NCBI RefSeq assembly: GCF_007989085.1
Contig: NZ_BJVJ01000017.1
Span: 1 to 64,000, forward strand
DNA length: 64,000 nucleotides
From: Pseudonocardia sulfidoxydans NBRC 16205
GTDB lineage: Bacteria; Actinomycetota; Actinomycetes; Mycobacteriales; Pseudonocardiaceae
Reading direction: 5' to 3'
A program made the position numbers and the translations under genes. Below are positions 51,767 to 61,619 of this stretch, piece after piece. The notes below the pieces were generated by a model that was not told the DNA's origin, did not search any database, and saw only the letters and a program-made list of their open reading frames with translations. How positions within the stretch are numbered: position 1 is the first letter of the stretch; every line of letters starts with the position of its first letter.

Positions 51767-51795
51767 ATAGTGAGGCATGGGATCGTGATGTGCAA
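51767..51795 (-). promoter_or_regulatory. Promoter of the OmpA-lipoprotein operon
   Basis: TTGCAC (minus strand, 51790-51795) is followed after 17 bases by CACTAT (51767-51772). It predicts a 5' leader of about 55 bases before the ATG at 51703. Confidence 0.4.
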
Positions 51796-51943
51796 TCCCA
51801 TTCAGCATTTGCCATGATCACGGCCCATCGTGACCGTACGCGTTCCCTCGTTGCCCCATTCGGCCCAACATCACGATTGAGCCGCGGTTGAGCTGCAGAG
51901 TTGAGACATGCGATACCCCTGAGCAATCCCACCCAGGGTTTGC
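51772..51943. repeat. Pair of diverged direct repeats
   Basis: About 42 bases starting at 51772 recur at 51902 with roughly three quarters identity; both contain GAGNCATG and GCAATCCCA followed by TTTGC or GTTTGC. The first copy overlaps the OmpA-operon promoter. Confidence 0.45.
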
Positions 51944-52253
51944 GAGTACTCTCCGCGCTCATCCGCCGGGGCGCCGAGAGAGCCGAGGTCAGCGAGTGCC
52001 GCGCATCGTGGATCGCCACCGGCCGCGCGAGCGGCGATCCGAGATCCTGCGCGCGCACGCCGTACCGCCGACGGTGGCGAGCCGGCCGCGGCGGTCACCG
52101 CTCCCCCGCTCCCCGGAACCGCTCACCGGACCGCACCGGCCAGGCACCCCGGCCGGTCACCGACGCCGCCGAGCCACCCCGTCGAACCGACAGCCCGCGA
52201 CGCCGATCTGTTCGGCGCACGACGCCGACCCGCACAAGAAGGTGAGGTCCCGC
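51796..52253. other. Intergenic stretch before the HTH/DUF397 locus
   Basis: No convincing protein gene is seen. It is locally less GC-rich between 51770 and 51960. Its only clear structure is the second direct-repeat copy at 51902. Confidence 0.4.
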
Positions 52254-52487
52254 ATGTCCAGTCCCGAGTATCGCCGGCCGCACGTTCTGCAGCACGAACT
52301 CCTGCGTCGAGATCGCTACCTCGCGCGGCGGCGCCATCGCCGTGCGCGACTCAGGAGCGCGGATGACATTCCGCTCCGGTTTCGTCGACGCCTGAACGGC
52401 GCGCGTCCTCGACGGAGTCCGCACCGAGGACTGCGACCCTGCATTCGCACGGGTCGAACCGGACCCTTCGCCCCTGACATCCACTGA
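52254..52487 (+). CDS. Possible small Arg-rich protein
   Basis: A 77-residue ORF with ATG and a GTGAGG site six bases upstream. It is very basic (RRRDRYLARRRHRRARLR region split by few other residues) and has no recognised family. It lies before the HTH regulator in the accessory stretch. The codon use includes CGA/CGT arginines that are less typical of neighbours. It could be spurious. Confidence 0.3.
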   Translation: MSSPEYRRPHVLQHELLRRDRYLARRRHRRARLRSADDIPLRFRRRLNGARPRRSPHRGLRPCIRTGRTGPFAPDIH

Positions 52488-52595
52488 CACACAGCTCACG
52501 AACGGTGCTCCGCGCCGACGAGCCGCCCCGCCACCTCCAGCCGGGCGCTTTCGTCGTCGCGTCGGACCACCCATTGCACGACGTAAGGAGCCACG

Positions 52596-53471
52596 ATGCC
52601 CGTACAGGTGGAATCGGCACACCGCGGGCCACGAATCTCGCGGTTACTGCTCGGCCTGGAGTTCAGAAGACTGCGCGACGAACGCGGTGAGCAACTTCAG
52701 GAGACGGCGAAGCTGCTACTCATATCGTCGTCGAAACTCTCGCGGATAGAAACCGGCCAGGCGGTTCCTCGGCCACGCGACCTCCGCGACCTGATCAAGC
52801 ATTTCGGAATCGAGGGGACCGAGGCCGCGGCCCGGGTGCGCGCACTCGCCGAAAGCGCCATGGAGCCCGGTTGGTGGACCGAGCTCGGGATCGCCATGCC
52901 GTCGCGGCTGGAGACCTTCATCGAGTACGAGAACGCCGCCGCGGAAATCTCCTCGCATGAGCCGATCGTGTTCCCGGGGCTGTTGCAAACAGCGGACTAC
53001 GCGCGCGCAGTCGTCACCGACCTCACCTCCACCGACGCGATCGATGCCCCACCCATCGACGACCAGGTCGCACTCAGAATGGCGCGCCAAGAGCACGTCT
53101 TCGACGCGCCCACGCCCCCCGTCCTACGGACGGCATTCCCCGAATCCGTGCTCGCGCGACCCGTCGGCACGACAGCGGTGATGAACGCGCAGCTGACCCT
53201 TCTCGCGGAGCGGTCGGAGGACGAGAACACCCATGTGCACGTGATTCCCAACTCAGCGGGACTCTATCGTGCGATGGAGGGCGGCTTCACCATATTTTCG
53301 TTCGCTATCGGCCAGGTTCCGGACGTGGTCAACACTGAATCGGTTCTGACCAATTTCTTCTACACCACCGAGGAGGTGGTGGCGAAGCACAGGGCACTTT
53401 TCAACGAGCTCGGTCGAAAATGGCTCGACCGGAAGGAATCAAGAGACATGATCATGTCGTACCGTAGATAG
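52596..53471 (+). CDS. HTH regulator with DUF5753 domain
   Basis: A 291-residue protein. An N-terminal XRE-type helix-turn-helix (LQETAKLLLISSSKLSRIETG, near 36-56) is followed by the DUF5753 domain starting with YENAAAEISSHEPIVFPGLLQTADYARAV. TAAGGAG precedes the ATG. This architecture with DUF397 partners is the WhiJ/AbaA-like regulator module of actinomycetes. Codon use is visibly less GC-rich toward the 3' end, consistent with recent gain. Confidence 0.9.
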   Translation: MPVQVESAHRGPRISRLLLGLEFRRLRDERGEQLQETAKLLLISSSKLSRIETGQAVPRPRDLRDLIKHFGIEGTEAAARVRALAESAMEPGWWTELGIAMPSRLETFIEYENAAAEISSHEPIVFPGLLQTADYARAVVTDLTSTDAIDAPPIDDQVALRMARQEHVFDAPTPPVLRTAFPESVLARPVGTTAVMNAQLTLLAERSEDENTHVHVIPNSAGLYRAMEGGFTIFSFAIGQVPDVVNTESVLTNFFYTTEEVVAKHRALFNELGRKWLDRKESRDMIMSYRR

Positions 53472-53490
53472 AATACCATGAGGGAAGACC

Positions 53491-53709
53491 GTGGAAATCG
53501 AAGCCGAATTCGCTAAGAGCAGCGCCTGCCACAGCGGATCGTGTGTCGAGGTACGAATTACCGACACGATTGTCAGCGTACGCAACACTGATACCCCGGA
53601 ACAGCAGGCCGACTTCACCCACGAAGAATGGTCAGCATTCCTGATCGGCGTGAAGAGTGGCGAGTTCGATCTTCGCAGTGCCGACCGGATCCCAGTGCCG
53701 ACCCCCTGA
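53491..53709 (+). CDS. DUF397 protein, first copy
   Basis: A 72-residue protein with the DUF397 core: FAKSSACHSGSCVEV, then WSAFLIGVKSGEFDL. It begins at a GTG with AGGGAAG upstream, 19 bases after the HTH gene, so the two form an operon. DUF397 proteins are the small antagonist or partner of the adjacent HTH regulator in this module. Confidence 0.88.
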   Translation: MEIEAEFAKSSACHSGSCVEVRITDTIVSVRNTDTPEQQADFTHEEWSAFLIGVKSGEFDLRSADRIPVPTP

Positions 53710-53860
53710 CGATCCGCCTGTTCACGTCGGCATCGACGGCACCCCGATCTGCCGTGACGCCGCAGCGACACCTGGCCGCGCCGGACCGACCGTTCGGCGC
53801 GGCCACAGCAGGTAGCATCCCTCCCGGACACGGCGGTCATTCGGCCGCCCGAGGAGGGTC

Positions 53861-54061
53861 ATGCCAGTGCCGCCGCCCGAATTCCGCCGAAGTTCCTATT
53901 GCCATACCGGCTCCTGTCTCGAGGTCGCCGAGGACGGGGAACACATCATCATCCGCGACTCGACCAAGGCGGATGCACCGCCTCTCATAGTCACCCGAGC
54001 CGAATGGGACGAATTCGTCCGCGGGGTCAAGAACAACGAGTTCGACTTCCCAAGATCCTGA
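53861..54061 (+). CDS. DUF397 protein, second copy
   Basis: A 66-residue DUF397 protein: FRRSSYCHTGSCLEV and WDEFVRGVKNNEFDF. GAGGAGG precedes the ATG. It is separated from the first copy by 151 non-coding bases and may have its own promoter. The two copies are clearly different in sequence, so this is not a very recent duplication. Confidence 0.88.
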   Translation: MPVPPPEFRRSSYCHTGSCLEVAEDGEHIIIRDSTKADAPPLIVTRAEWDEFVRGVKNNEFDFPRS

Positions 54062-54167
54062 TCGACAACGTGAGCTCACCTCACTCGACTTTCTTGATCA
54101 CGAGCCAGGCCGTCCGAGAGTCGAGCCCCGGGCATCGCGCGCGGCCCGAGGGTTGCCGCACTGCGCG

Positions 54168-57100
54168 TCAGCCGCCCAGACACCCCGGGCCGAGCAGCGC
54201 CTTCAGGTCGCCCATCAACGCCGAGCTGGCGGTGACGCGCAGCGCGTCGTCGAGGCGCAGGACCGTGTTGCGGGTGCCGTTGGTCAGGGTCAGGTGCACG
54301 GGCCGGGTGCCGGGGTGGTTGACCAGCACGTCCTTGAGCCGGGACACGATCGGCGGCGTGCAGCGGGTGGCCGCGAGGCTGACCGCCACCGGCGAGGTGT
54401 TCTCCTCCCCCACCGCCTGCAGGTCGGGCACCGCGAGATCGTTGGCGATCAGCGACACCCGGTCGTCACGCTTGGACACCCGCGCCTTGACCAGCACGAT
54501 CGCGTCCTCGGCCACGTCGATCCCGACGACCTGGTAGGCCCGTGGGAAGAACAGTACCTCGATGCCACCGGCCAGGTCCTCGATCTGCGCCGACGCCCAG
54601 GGCTCGCCGTTCTTGTTCACCCGCCGGTTGACGCCCGCGAGGATGCCGCCGACGGTGACCTGTGCGCCGTCGGCGACCGTGCCGTCGAGGATGTTCTGGA
54701 TCGGGGTGTCGGCCTTGGCCGCGAGCACACCCTCGACACCGTGCAGCGGGTGCCCCGACACGTAGAGGCCGAGCATCTCCCGCTCCACGGCGAGACGGTG
54801 CTTGGTGTCCCACTCGTCGTCGGGGACCTTGACGTCGAAGATGCCGGCCAGCGCCGGGTCGGCCTCGGTCTCGCCGTCCATGGAGCCGAAGAGGTCGAAC
54901 TGCCCCATCGAGGCGGCCTTCTTCGTGCTCATCACCGCGTCGATCGCGTCGGCGTGCACGAGGAGCAGACCCTTGCGGGAGTGGCCCAGCGAGTCGAACG
55001 CGCCCGCCTTGATCAACGACTCGATGACCTTCTTGTTGCAGACGACCGCGTCGACCTTGCGCAGGAAGTCGGAGAAGTCGGTGAAGGCGCCCTTCTCCTT
55101 GCGGGCCGCGACGATCGCGTCGACGACGTTGAACCCGACGTTGCGGATGGCGCCGAGGCCGAAGCGGATGTCGTTGCCGACGGGCGCGAAGTTGCGGACC
55201 GACTCGTTGACGTCGGGCGGCAGCACCGTGATGCCCATGCGCCGGCACTCGGCGAGGTAGACGGCGGCCTTGTCCTTGTCGTCGCGGACCGAGGTGAGGA
55301 CCGCGCCCATGTACTCGGCCGGGTAGTTGGCCTTGAGGAACGCCGTCCAGTACGAGACGACGCCGTAGGCCGCGGAGTGCGCGCGGTTGAACGCGTAGTC
55401 GGAGAACGGCAGCAGGATGTCCCACAGCGTCTTGACCGCGGCGGCGGAGTAGCCGTGGTCCTTCATGCCCTGGGCGAAGCCGGCGTACTCCTTGTCGAGG
55501 ATCTCCTTCTTCTTCTTGCCCATGGCACGACGCAGCAGGTCGGCCTTGCCGAGCGTGTAGCCGGCGAGCTTCTGGGCGATCGCCATGACCTGCTCCTGAT
55601 ACACGATCAGGCCGTAGGTCTCACCCAGGATGTCCTTGAGCGGCTCGGCCAGCTCCGGGTGGATCGGAGTGACCTCTTGGCGCTTGTTCTTGCGGTCGGC
55701 GTAGTCGTTGTGGGCGTTGGCGCCCATCGGGCCCGGCCGGTACAGCGCGCCGACGGCGGAGATGTCGTCGAACTCGGTGGGGGCCATGCGGCGCAACAGG
55801 TCGCGCATCGGGCCGCCGTCGAGCTGGAACACGCCCAGGGTGTCGCCGCGGGCCAGCAGGTCGTAGGTCTTCTGGTCGTCGAGCTCGACGTCCTCGATGA
55901 CCAGCTTCGGCTTGCCGTTGAGCTCGATGTTCTCCAGCGCGTCGTCGATGATCGTGAGGTTGCGCAGGCCGAGGAAGTCCATCTTGAGCAGCCCGAGCGT
56001 CTCGCAGGCGCCCATGTCGAACTGCGTGATGATCGCGCCGTCGGCCTCACGGCGCTGGATCGGGATGACGTCGAGCAGCGGCTTGCTCGACATGATCACG
56101 CCCGCCGCGTGCACGCCCCACTGCCGCTTGAGGCCCTCCAGGCCGCGCGCGGTGTCGATGATCTCGCGGACCTGCGCGTCGGCCTCGTAGAGCGCCCGGA
56201 CCTCGGTGGCCTCGGAGTAGCGCTTGTGCGCCGGGTCGAAGATGCCCGACAGCGGGATGTCCTTGCCCATGATGGCGGGCGGCATCGCCTTGGTGATCCG
56301 GTCGGCCACCGAGTAGCCGGGCTGGCCGAACAGCACACGCGCCGAGTCCTTGATCGCAGCCTTCGCCTTGATCGTAGAGTAGGTGATGATCTGCGCGATG
56401 CGGTCCTCGCCGTACTTCTCCGTCGTGTAGCGGATCATCTCGCCGCGCCGACGTTCGTCGAAGTCCATGTCGATGTCGGGCATCGAGATGCGCTCGGGGT
56501 TGAGGAAGCGCTCGAAGATCAGCTTGTGCTTGATCGGGTCGAGGTCGGTGATCCCGAGGACGTAGGCGACCAGCGAGCCCGCCGCCGAGCCACGGCCGGG
56601 GCCGCAGCGGATGCCGACCTTCTTGGCGTGCTGGATGAGGTCGGCGGTGACGATGAAGTAGCCGGGGAAGCCCATCTGGATGATGACGGACAGCTCGTAC
56701 TCGGCCTGCTTGCGGTACTGCTCGGTGACACCGCCCGGGAACCGCGCGTGCAGCCCCCGCTCGACCTCCTTGACCAGCCACGACTCCTCCGTCTCCCCCT
56801 CGGGGACGGGCGCGTGCGGCATGAGGTCCTGGCCCTCGGTGAACGACACGTCCACGCGCTCGGCGACGAGCAGCGTGTTGTCGCAGGCCTCCGGGTGGAT
56901 CGGGTCCCACTGGGCGCGCATCTCGGCGGCCGACTTGAGGTAGAAGTCCTGCGCGTCGAACTTGAAGCGGTTGGGGTCGGCGAGGGTCTTGCCCGTCTGC
57001 ACACACAGGAGCACCTCGTGCGGCTTGGTGTCCTCGGCGTAGGTGTAGTGCAGGTCGTTCGTGGCCAGACCCGGCAGGTCGAGCATCTTCTTCAACCGGA

Positions 57101-57722
57101 AGAGGTCCTCCTGGACCCGCTTCTCGATCTCGATGCCGTGGTCCATCAACTCGCAGAAGAAGTTGTCCTTGCCGAAGATGTCCCGGTAGTCGCTCGCCGC
57201 CTGGCACGCGTCGTCGAACCGGTCCTGCTGGAGCAGGCGCGCGACCTCGCCCGACGGGCAGCCCGTCGTCGCGATGATCCCCTTGCCGTAGGTCTCCAGC
57301 AGCTCGCGGTCCATACGCGGCTTGTAGTAGTAGCCCTCGAGGCTGGCCAGCGACGACAACCGGAAGAGGTTGTGCATCCCCTCGGTGTTCTCGGCCAGCA
57401 ACGTCATGTGGGTGTACATCTCACCCGGGTTGTCGTCGCTGACCGTCTGCCCGCCGAGGGTGGCGCGCTTTCGCTCGTGGCGGCTGCCCGGCGACAGGTA
57501 GCCCTCCATGCCGATGATCGGCTTCACACCCGACGCCTTGGCCTTGCGCCAGAACTCGTAGGCGCCGTAGACGTTGCCGTGGTCGGTCATCGCCAGCGCC
57601 GGCATGCCCATCTTCGCCGCTTCGGCGAACAGGTCGTCGAGCCGCGCGGCACCGTCGAGCATGGAGAACTCGGTGTGCGTGTGCAGGTGGACGAAGCTGT
57701 CGGTACTCGAGGCGGCTGTCAT
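54168..57722 (-). CDS. dnaE: DNA polymerase III alpha subunit
   Basis: A 1184-residue replicative polymerase, the usual length of actinobacterial DnaE1. The N-terminal PHP domain ([30 protein letters not shown]) is followed by the catalytic palm with [12 protein letters not shown] at about 413-424. An HhH and OB-fold region lies near the C-terminus. The ATG at 57722 matches family starts. Confidence 0.97.
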   Translation of the reverse strand: MTAASSTDSFVHLHTHTEFSMLDGAARLDDLFAEAAKMGMPALAMTDHGNVYGAYEFWRKAKASGVKPIIGMEGYLSPGSRHERKRATLGGQTVSDDNPGEMYTHMTLLAENTEGMHNLFRLSSLASLEGYYYKPRMDRELLETYGKGIIATTGCPSGEVARLLQQDRFDDACQAASDYRDIFGKDNFFCELMDHGIEIEKRVQEDLFRLKKMLDLPGLATNDLHYTYAEDTKPHEVLLCVQTGKTLADPNRFKFDAQDFYLKSAAEMRAQWDPIHPEACDNTLLVAERVDVSFTEGQDLMPHAPVPEGETEESWLVKEVERGLHARFPGGVTEQYRKQAEYELSVIIQMGFPGYFIVTADLIQHAKKVGIRCGPGRGSAAGSLVAYVLGITDLDPIKHKLIFERFLNPERISMPDIDMDFDERRRGEMIRYTTEKYGEDRIAQIITYSTIKAKAAIKDSARVLFGQPGYSVADRITKAMPPAIMGKDIPLSGIFDPAHKRYSEATEVRALYEADAQVREIIDTARGLEGLKRQWGVHAAGVIMSSKPLLDVIPIQRREADGAIITQFDMGACETLGLLKMDFLGLRNLTIIDDALENIELNGKPKLVIEDVELDDQKTYDLLARGDTLGVFQLDGGPMRDLLRRMAPTEFDDISAVGALYRPGPMGANAHNDYADRKNKRQEVTPIHPELAEPLKDILGETYGLIVYQEQVMAIAQKLAGYTLGKADLLRRAMGKKKKEILDKEYAGFAQGMKDHGYSAAAVKTLWDILLPFSDYAFNRAHSAAYGVVSYWTAFLKANYPAEYMGAVLTSVRDDKDKAAVYLAECRRMGITVLPPDVNESVRNFAPVGNDIRFGLGAIRNVGFNVVDAIVAARKEKGAFTDFSDFLRKVDAVVCNKKVIESLIKAGAFDSLGHSRKGLLLVHADAIDAVMSTKKAASMGQFDLFGSMDGETEADPALAGIFDVKVPDDEWDTKHRLAVEREMLGLYVSGHPLHGVEGVLAAKADTPIQNILDGTVADGAQVTVGGILAGVNRRVNKNGEPWASAQIEDLAGGIEVLFFPRAYQVVGIDVAEDAIVLVKARVSKRDDRVSLIANDLAVPDLQAVGEENTSPVAVSLAATRCTPPIVSRLKDVLVNHPGTRPVHLTLTNGTRNTVLRLDDALRVTASSALMGDLKALLGPGCLGG

Positions 57723-57953
57723 GGGGACCCGTCTGCTCCGTCCTCGCGCCGGGGGGCGCGGTGCCGTCGGGCGCCCTCGGGGCGCGTGCCGTGATCTCCC
57801 GCGGGGAGCTCGCGGAGCACCGCCGGGGAGGAGCCCAGATTAGCCCCGGGCACCGACAACTCCGGCCACCCCCGGCGGGCCCGGCGGTATCTCCTGCTGA
57901 CGGCCCCGCGACGCGTGTCGCGCCACCCGGCCCGGCCCGCGGCAGCGCCCGGC

Positions 57954-59132
57954 TCAGGCCACCCGCAGCCCCGTCGCGACGCGGCCCGCTACCTCTGTGT
58001 AGACGTCCTCGAACCGGTCGAGCGTGGCGTCGAGGGCGTGGCCCGCGACGATCTCGCGGCTCGCCGCGCCCATCCGCGCCCGCGTCGCCGGGTCGGCGAG
58101 CAACGCGCCCAGGGCGGCGGACAGCCCGTCGACGTCGCCGGGTGTGTAGAGCCAGCCGTTGCGACCGGGCCGGACCAGGTGCGGCAGTGCCATCGCGTCG
58201 GCGGCGACGACGGGCTTGCCCGCCGACATCGCCTCCAGCGTCACCAGGCTCTGCAGCTCGGCGATGCCGGGCATCGCGAACACCGCGCACCGCCGGTACG
58301 CGGCCACGAGCGTCTCCTCGTCGACGAAGCCGTGGAAGGTGACCCGGTCGGCGATCCCGAGACGGGCCGCGAGCGCGGTCCAGGCCTCGCGGCGCGACCC
58401 GTCCCCCACGATCTCCAACCGGGCGCCGGCCGCGGGCAGCGCGGCGAACGCGCGCAGCAGCTCGTCGACCCGCTTCTCCTCGTCGAGACGCCCCACGAAC
58501 AGCACGGTCGGCTCCGGCGACTCGGCGCCGCCTGCGTACCGGGCGGAGTCGATGCCGCAGGAGATCGGCAGTGCGCCGTCGATTCCGGCGGCGTCGGCCA
58601 GCAGGCCGGCAGCACGCTCGGTCGGCGCGGTGACCACACCCGCGAGCCCGTACACACGGGCCAGGTCGCGCCAGGCCCAGCGGGCGGCGGCCTGCTGCAG
58701 TACGTGCGGCACCTTGGCGTGGCCGAACAGGTTCTCCGGCATGAAGTGGTTGGTCGCGACGAGCGGCACCCCGGCCCGTGACGCCGCGACCGCGGTCCCC
58801 CGGCCGACGACGAAGTGCGCCTGGACGTGCACGACGTCGGGCTGCAGGTCCTCGACGAGCGCCGCCGTCGCCGGCGAGGCCTGCCACGGGAAGCACACCC
58901 GGAAGCTGTCGTGCAGCGGGTAGCGGTGGGAACGGACGCGGTGCACCCGGACCCCGTCGGCACCCGGGTGCGGCACCGCGCGGTGCGCGGTGGCGTCGGG
59001 CGACGGGGCGACGACGTGCACGTCGTGACCGCGGCCGGCGAGCCCGCCCGCGAGGCGCTCGGCGAAGCGGGCGGCCCCGTTGACATCGGGTGGGAAGGTG
59101 TCGGCGCCGATCAGGATCCGCAGCGGACGCAC
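57954..59132 (-). CDS. GT4 family glycosyltransferase
   Basis: A 392-residue GT-B fold enzyme resembling mycobacterial/corynebacterial lipomannan mannosyltransferases. ADTFPPDVNGAARFAERLA at the N-terminus, VLFVGRLDEEKRVDELLRAFA near 210 and the EX7E-type motif AELQSLVTLEAMSAGKPVV near 290 bind the sugar nucleotide. The GTG at 59132 has GCGAGG upstream. Likely role: cell-envelope glycolipid synthesis; the acceptor is not determined. Confidence 0.88.
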   Translation of the reverse strand: MRPLRILIGADTFPPDVNGAARFAERLAGGLAGRGHDVHVVAPSPDATAHRAVPHPGADGVRVHRVRSHRYPLHDSFRVCFPWQASPATAALVEDLQPDVVHVQAHFVVGRGTAVAASRAGVPLVATNHFMPENLFGHAKVPHVLQQAAARWAWRDLARVYGLAGVVTAPTERAAGLLADAAGIDGALPISCGIDSARYAGGAESPEPTVLFVGRLDEEKRVDELLRAFAALPAAGARLEIVGDGSRREAWTALAARLGIADRVTFHGFVDEETLVAAYRRCAVFAMPGIAELQSLVTLEAMSAGKPVVAADAMALPHLVRPGRNGWLYTPGDVDGLSAALGALLADPATRARMGAASREIVAGHALDATLDRFEDVYTEVAGRVATGLRVA

Positions 59133-59173
59133 GGCGGTACCTCGCTCTCTGCTGTGTACGGGTAGGTGTGGGT

Positions 59174-60106
59174 TCAGGAACGGACGAGCCGGTCGTCGTG
59201 GTCGACGGCGCGCGCCTGTTCGCGGCGGCGCAGCGCGTCGGGGTGGTGACGGGCCAGCGCGAGGACGCCGACCGCGGCGACGACCGCGCAGCCGGCCATG
59301 GCCAGTGCGGTGGGCAGCCCGGTCGCGGCCCCCTCACCGAGCAGGGCGATGCCCAGCCCGACGGCGACGACGGGGTCGACGACGGTGAGCGTCGCGACGA
59401 CCAGTTCGGCCGGGCCGGCGGCGAACGCCTGCTGGACCAGCCAGCCACCGGCCAGCAGCGCGACGGCGATCGCGCCGGCCAGGCCCGCGACGTCGAGCAC
59501 CGCAGCGCCGGCGGCGACGCGTTCAGCGAGCGCCCGCACCAGGGCCGACACCAGCCCGAACGCGGTCGCGCCCCCGGCGGCGCAGGCCAGGCAGCGCACG
59601 ATCGGCGAGCCCGCCCGGGCGGCGACGGCGGCCAGCCCGAGGACGACGATGCCGACCCCGGCACCCGCGATCGCGAGCATCGTCGGGTCGGCGGCACCGG
59701 AGACGGCGCTGCCCGCGGCGAGGGCGACGAACCCGGCGACGCCACCGACGGCCAGCCCCACCGCGGCACCGACGGCAGCGGACGGCCGGGTCCCGGTCGC
59801 GCGGGCGGCGAGCAGTACCGCGATCGGGACGGCGAGCACCCCGACGGGCTGGATCACCGACACGGGCGCGACGACGAGCGCGAGCGCGTGCAGGGTCGCG
59901 CCGGCACCGGCCAGGCCGAGGCCGAGGAGCCAGCCGGGGCAGCGCAGCAGGGCAGCGAAACCCTCGGCCCCGAGCCGCGCGGCGCCGGTGCTGCGGGCCG
60001 ACGGTCCGGGAACGACCTCGGCGGCCACGGCGCGGTGCTGCAGGATGCCGCCCACCGCGAAGCACACCGCCGCGACGACCGCGGCGACGACGGCGAGCGC
60101 GGTCAC
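59174..60106 (-). CDS. DMT-type transporter-like membrane protein
   Basis: A 310-residue protein with about nine to ten hydrophobic segments arranged as in EamA/NIPA-type transporters: GGILQHRAVA after the first segment, then VVAPVSVIQPVGVLAVPIAVLL, and a second half with LTVVDPVVAVGLGIALLGE. The GTG overlaps the stop of the DUF998 gene (GTGA) and has GGAGG upstream. The substrate is unknown. Confidence 0.8.
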   Translation of the reverse strand: MTALAVVAAVVAAVCFAVGGILQHRAVAAEVVPGPSARSTGAARLGAEGFAALLRCPGWLLGLGLAGAGATLHALALVVAPVSVIQPVGVLAVPIAVLLAARATGTRPSAAVGAAVGLAVGGVAGFVALAAGSAVSGAADPTMLAIAGAGVGIVVLGLAAVAARAGSPIVRCLACAAGGATAFGLVSALVRALAERVAAGAAVLDVAGLAGAIAVALLAGGWLVQQAFAAGPAELVVATLTVVDPVVAVGLGIALLGEGAATGLPTALAMAGCAVVAAVGVLALARHHPDALRRREQARAVDHDDRLVRS

Positions 60107-60825
60107 CGGGCCACCTCCGCGGCGGCAGGCGCCGCGTCGACTTGCGCCCCTACGGGCGACGTGACGACCTGCGACGGAACGGGCGCCACGACGGCGCGGC
60201 GCACGGCGTGCGCGGTCACCGGCAGCAGGACGATCACCAGCCCGTACAGAACACGCTCCACCAACCCGAGCAGGGGAGATCCGGGTGAACCCAGCACGAC
60301 GATCGGGACATGACTGAGCAGGAAGGCCGCGTCCAGGCCGGCGGTGGCGACGGTCAGCCGGACCAGCAGCACCGGACGTGCCCCCCTGGCGACGAGCCCG
60401 CGGGCCACCACCATCGCGATGACCGGGGCCAGGCCCAGCACGAGTGCGCCGCCCCACCGGTGCACGATCGCGGAGATGTCGGCGGGTGCGCCGCCGACGT
60501 TCGTCGGGAACGCGGCGACCAGGCCGAGCCCGATCACCCACACCGCGGTCAGCGCGGCGAGGACGGGTGCGCCCGGCAGCCGGGTCCGCCACGCCGCGAC
60601 GGCGACGAACAGTCCCGCCGCGGCCAGCGCGGCCGACGACACCGCCAGCAGCGCGTACCCCTCCGGCACCGCGACGTAGTCGCTGACGGTGTGCGCCAAC
60701 GGATCCACCAGGCCGGCGCCGAGTGCGTGCAGCACCAGCACGGGCAGGACGGCGACGACCGCCGCGGCCGTCACCCCGGCCGTGAGCGCTCCCGGACCTG
60801 CCTTCTCGTCCCCCCGGTTCCCCAT
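60103..60825 (-). CDS. DUF998 membrane protein
   Basis: A 240-residue integral membrane protein with six predicted segments. The conserved DPLAHTVSDYVAVPEGYALL near 42 and the AAFPTNV and HRWGG positions are typical of DUF998. Function is unknown. The ATG at 60825 is preferred; the open frame extends 26 codons further without similarity. It is co-transcribed with the DMT-like gene. Confidence 0.82.
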   Translation of the reverse strand: MGNRGDEKAGPGALTAGVTAAAVVAVLPVLVLHALGAGLVDPLAHTVSDYVAVPEGYALLAVSSAALAAAGLFVAVAAWRTRLPGAPVLAALTAVWVIGLGLVAAFPTNVGGAPADISAIVHRWGGALVLGLAPVIAMVVARGLVARGARPVLLVRLTVATAGLDAAFLLSHVPIVVLGSPGSPLLGLVERVLYGLVIVLLPVTAHAVRRAVVAPVPSQVVTSPVGAQVDAAPAAAEVAR

Positions 60826-60889
60826 GCCGGCGACGTTTCCAGCGCGGCGCCCACTACGACATCCGGGCGACCACCGAGTCCGGCTCCGG

Positions 60890-60915
60890 AAAACCCCCCA
60901 CACCGACTGGGGGGT
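60890..60915 (-). terminator. Intrinsic terminator of the rluD operon
   Basis: A seven-base GC stem (60893-60899 with 60909-60915) and nine-base loop lie just beyond the stop at 60922, followed on the minus strand by TTTT. It is the only clear hairpin-plus-T-run terminator in the window. Confidence 0.7.
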
Positions 60916-60921
60916 GGCCGG

Positions 60922-61611
60922 TCAGCCGGTCGGGGCCGGGGGGACCACGCCGTCGTCGGGCAGGGGGTCGACGCGGTCGGTCTGTTCGGGCAGCAGCGGG
61001 GCCAGCGCGAGGTCGGTGAGCACCGCACCGGCCGGGGCCGCCTGCACCCCACGGACGCCGGCGCGGGCGGTGATCGTCTCGAGCCCGGCCCGGTCGGTCC
61101 GGACGACGACGGCCACCACGCAGGCACAGTCGGCGTTGCCGAGGGCGGCCTGCTCGGCGGCGGCGACCGCGCCGGGGCGCCCCGTCCGGCGCGACGCGTC
61201 GGCCTGCGCGGCGAGCTGCGCCCGCTGCCGGGACACGTCGACGGCCGTCCCCACCGCGACGCCGGCGTCGAGGGTCTCGAAGCGCAGCGCCGTCTGGACC
61301 CGCGGGATGGGGACCCGCCACACGACCTGCAGGATCGCGGCGTCACCCGCGAGCGCGACGGCCTGGTCGCCGGTGACCGCGGTGTGGAGCTGGACGAGCG
61401 CGGGCACGGCGACACCGGGTTCGGGCAGCGTCGCGGGCAGCGAGGCGAGGTAGTCGGCGACGGCGGCGCCCGGGTCCGGCCCGAGCCGCACCGAGCCCGT
61501 CACCGAGGGCGGCGGCCCGCCCGACCCCGGGCGGCTCCCCGCGTACCAGGCGACCCCGAGCAGCACGACGAGGCACACCCCGAACAGGGCGAGCCGACGC
61601 CGACCGGTCAC
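60922..61611 (-). CDS. Membrane-anchored protein of unknown function
   Basis: A 229-residue protein. One N-terminal transmembrane segment (LALFGVCLVVLLGVAWYAG) follows the basic start VTGRRR. The rest is extracellular and Ala/Val-rich, with LPATLPEPGVAVPALVQL and a CAC pair near 168. The GTG at 61611 lies 8 bases after the rluD stop and has a GAGG site overlapping that stop. No family was recognised. Confidence 0.7.
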   Translation of the reverse strand: MTGRRRLALFGVCLVVLLGVAWYAGSRPGSGGPPPSVTGSVRLGPDPGAAVADYLASLPATLPEPGVAVPALVQLHTAVTGDQAVALAGDAAILQVVWRVPIPRVQTALRFETLDAGVAVGTAVDVSRQRAQLAAQADASRRTGRPGAVAAAEQAALGNADCACVVAVVVRTDRAGLETITARAGVRGVQAAPAGAVLTDLALAPLLPEQTDRVDPLPDDGVVPPAPTG

Positions 61612-61619
61612 CTCGACCC

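Noticed and set aside
52095..52622. A 175-codon minus-strand ORF opposite the Arg-rich frame
   Set aside because: It has no ribosome site or family resemblance, and it overlaps the start of the HTH regulator gene.
54153..57794. A 1213-codon plus-strand open frame opposite dnaE
   Set aside because: It is the antisense shadow of dnaE, whose product has all the expected polymerase motifs.
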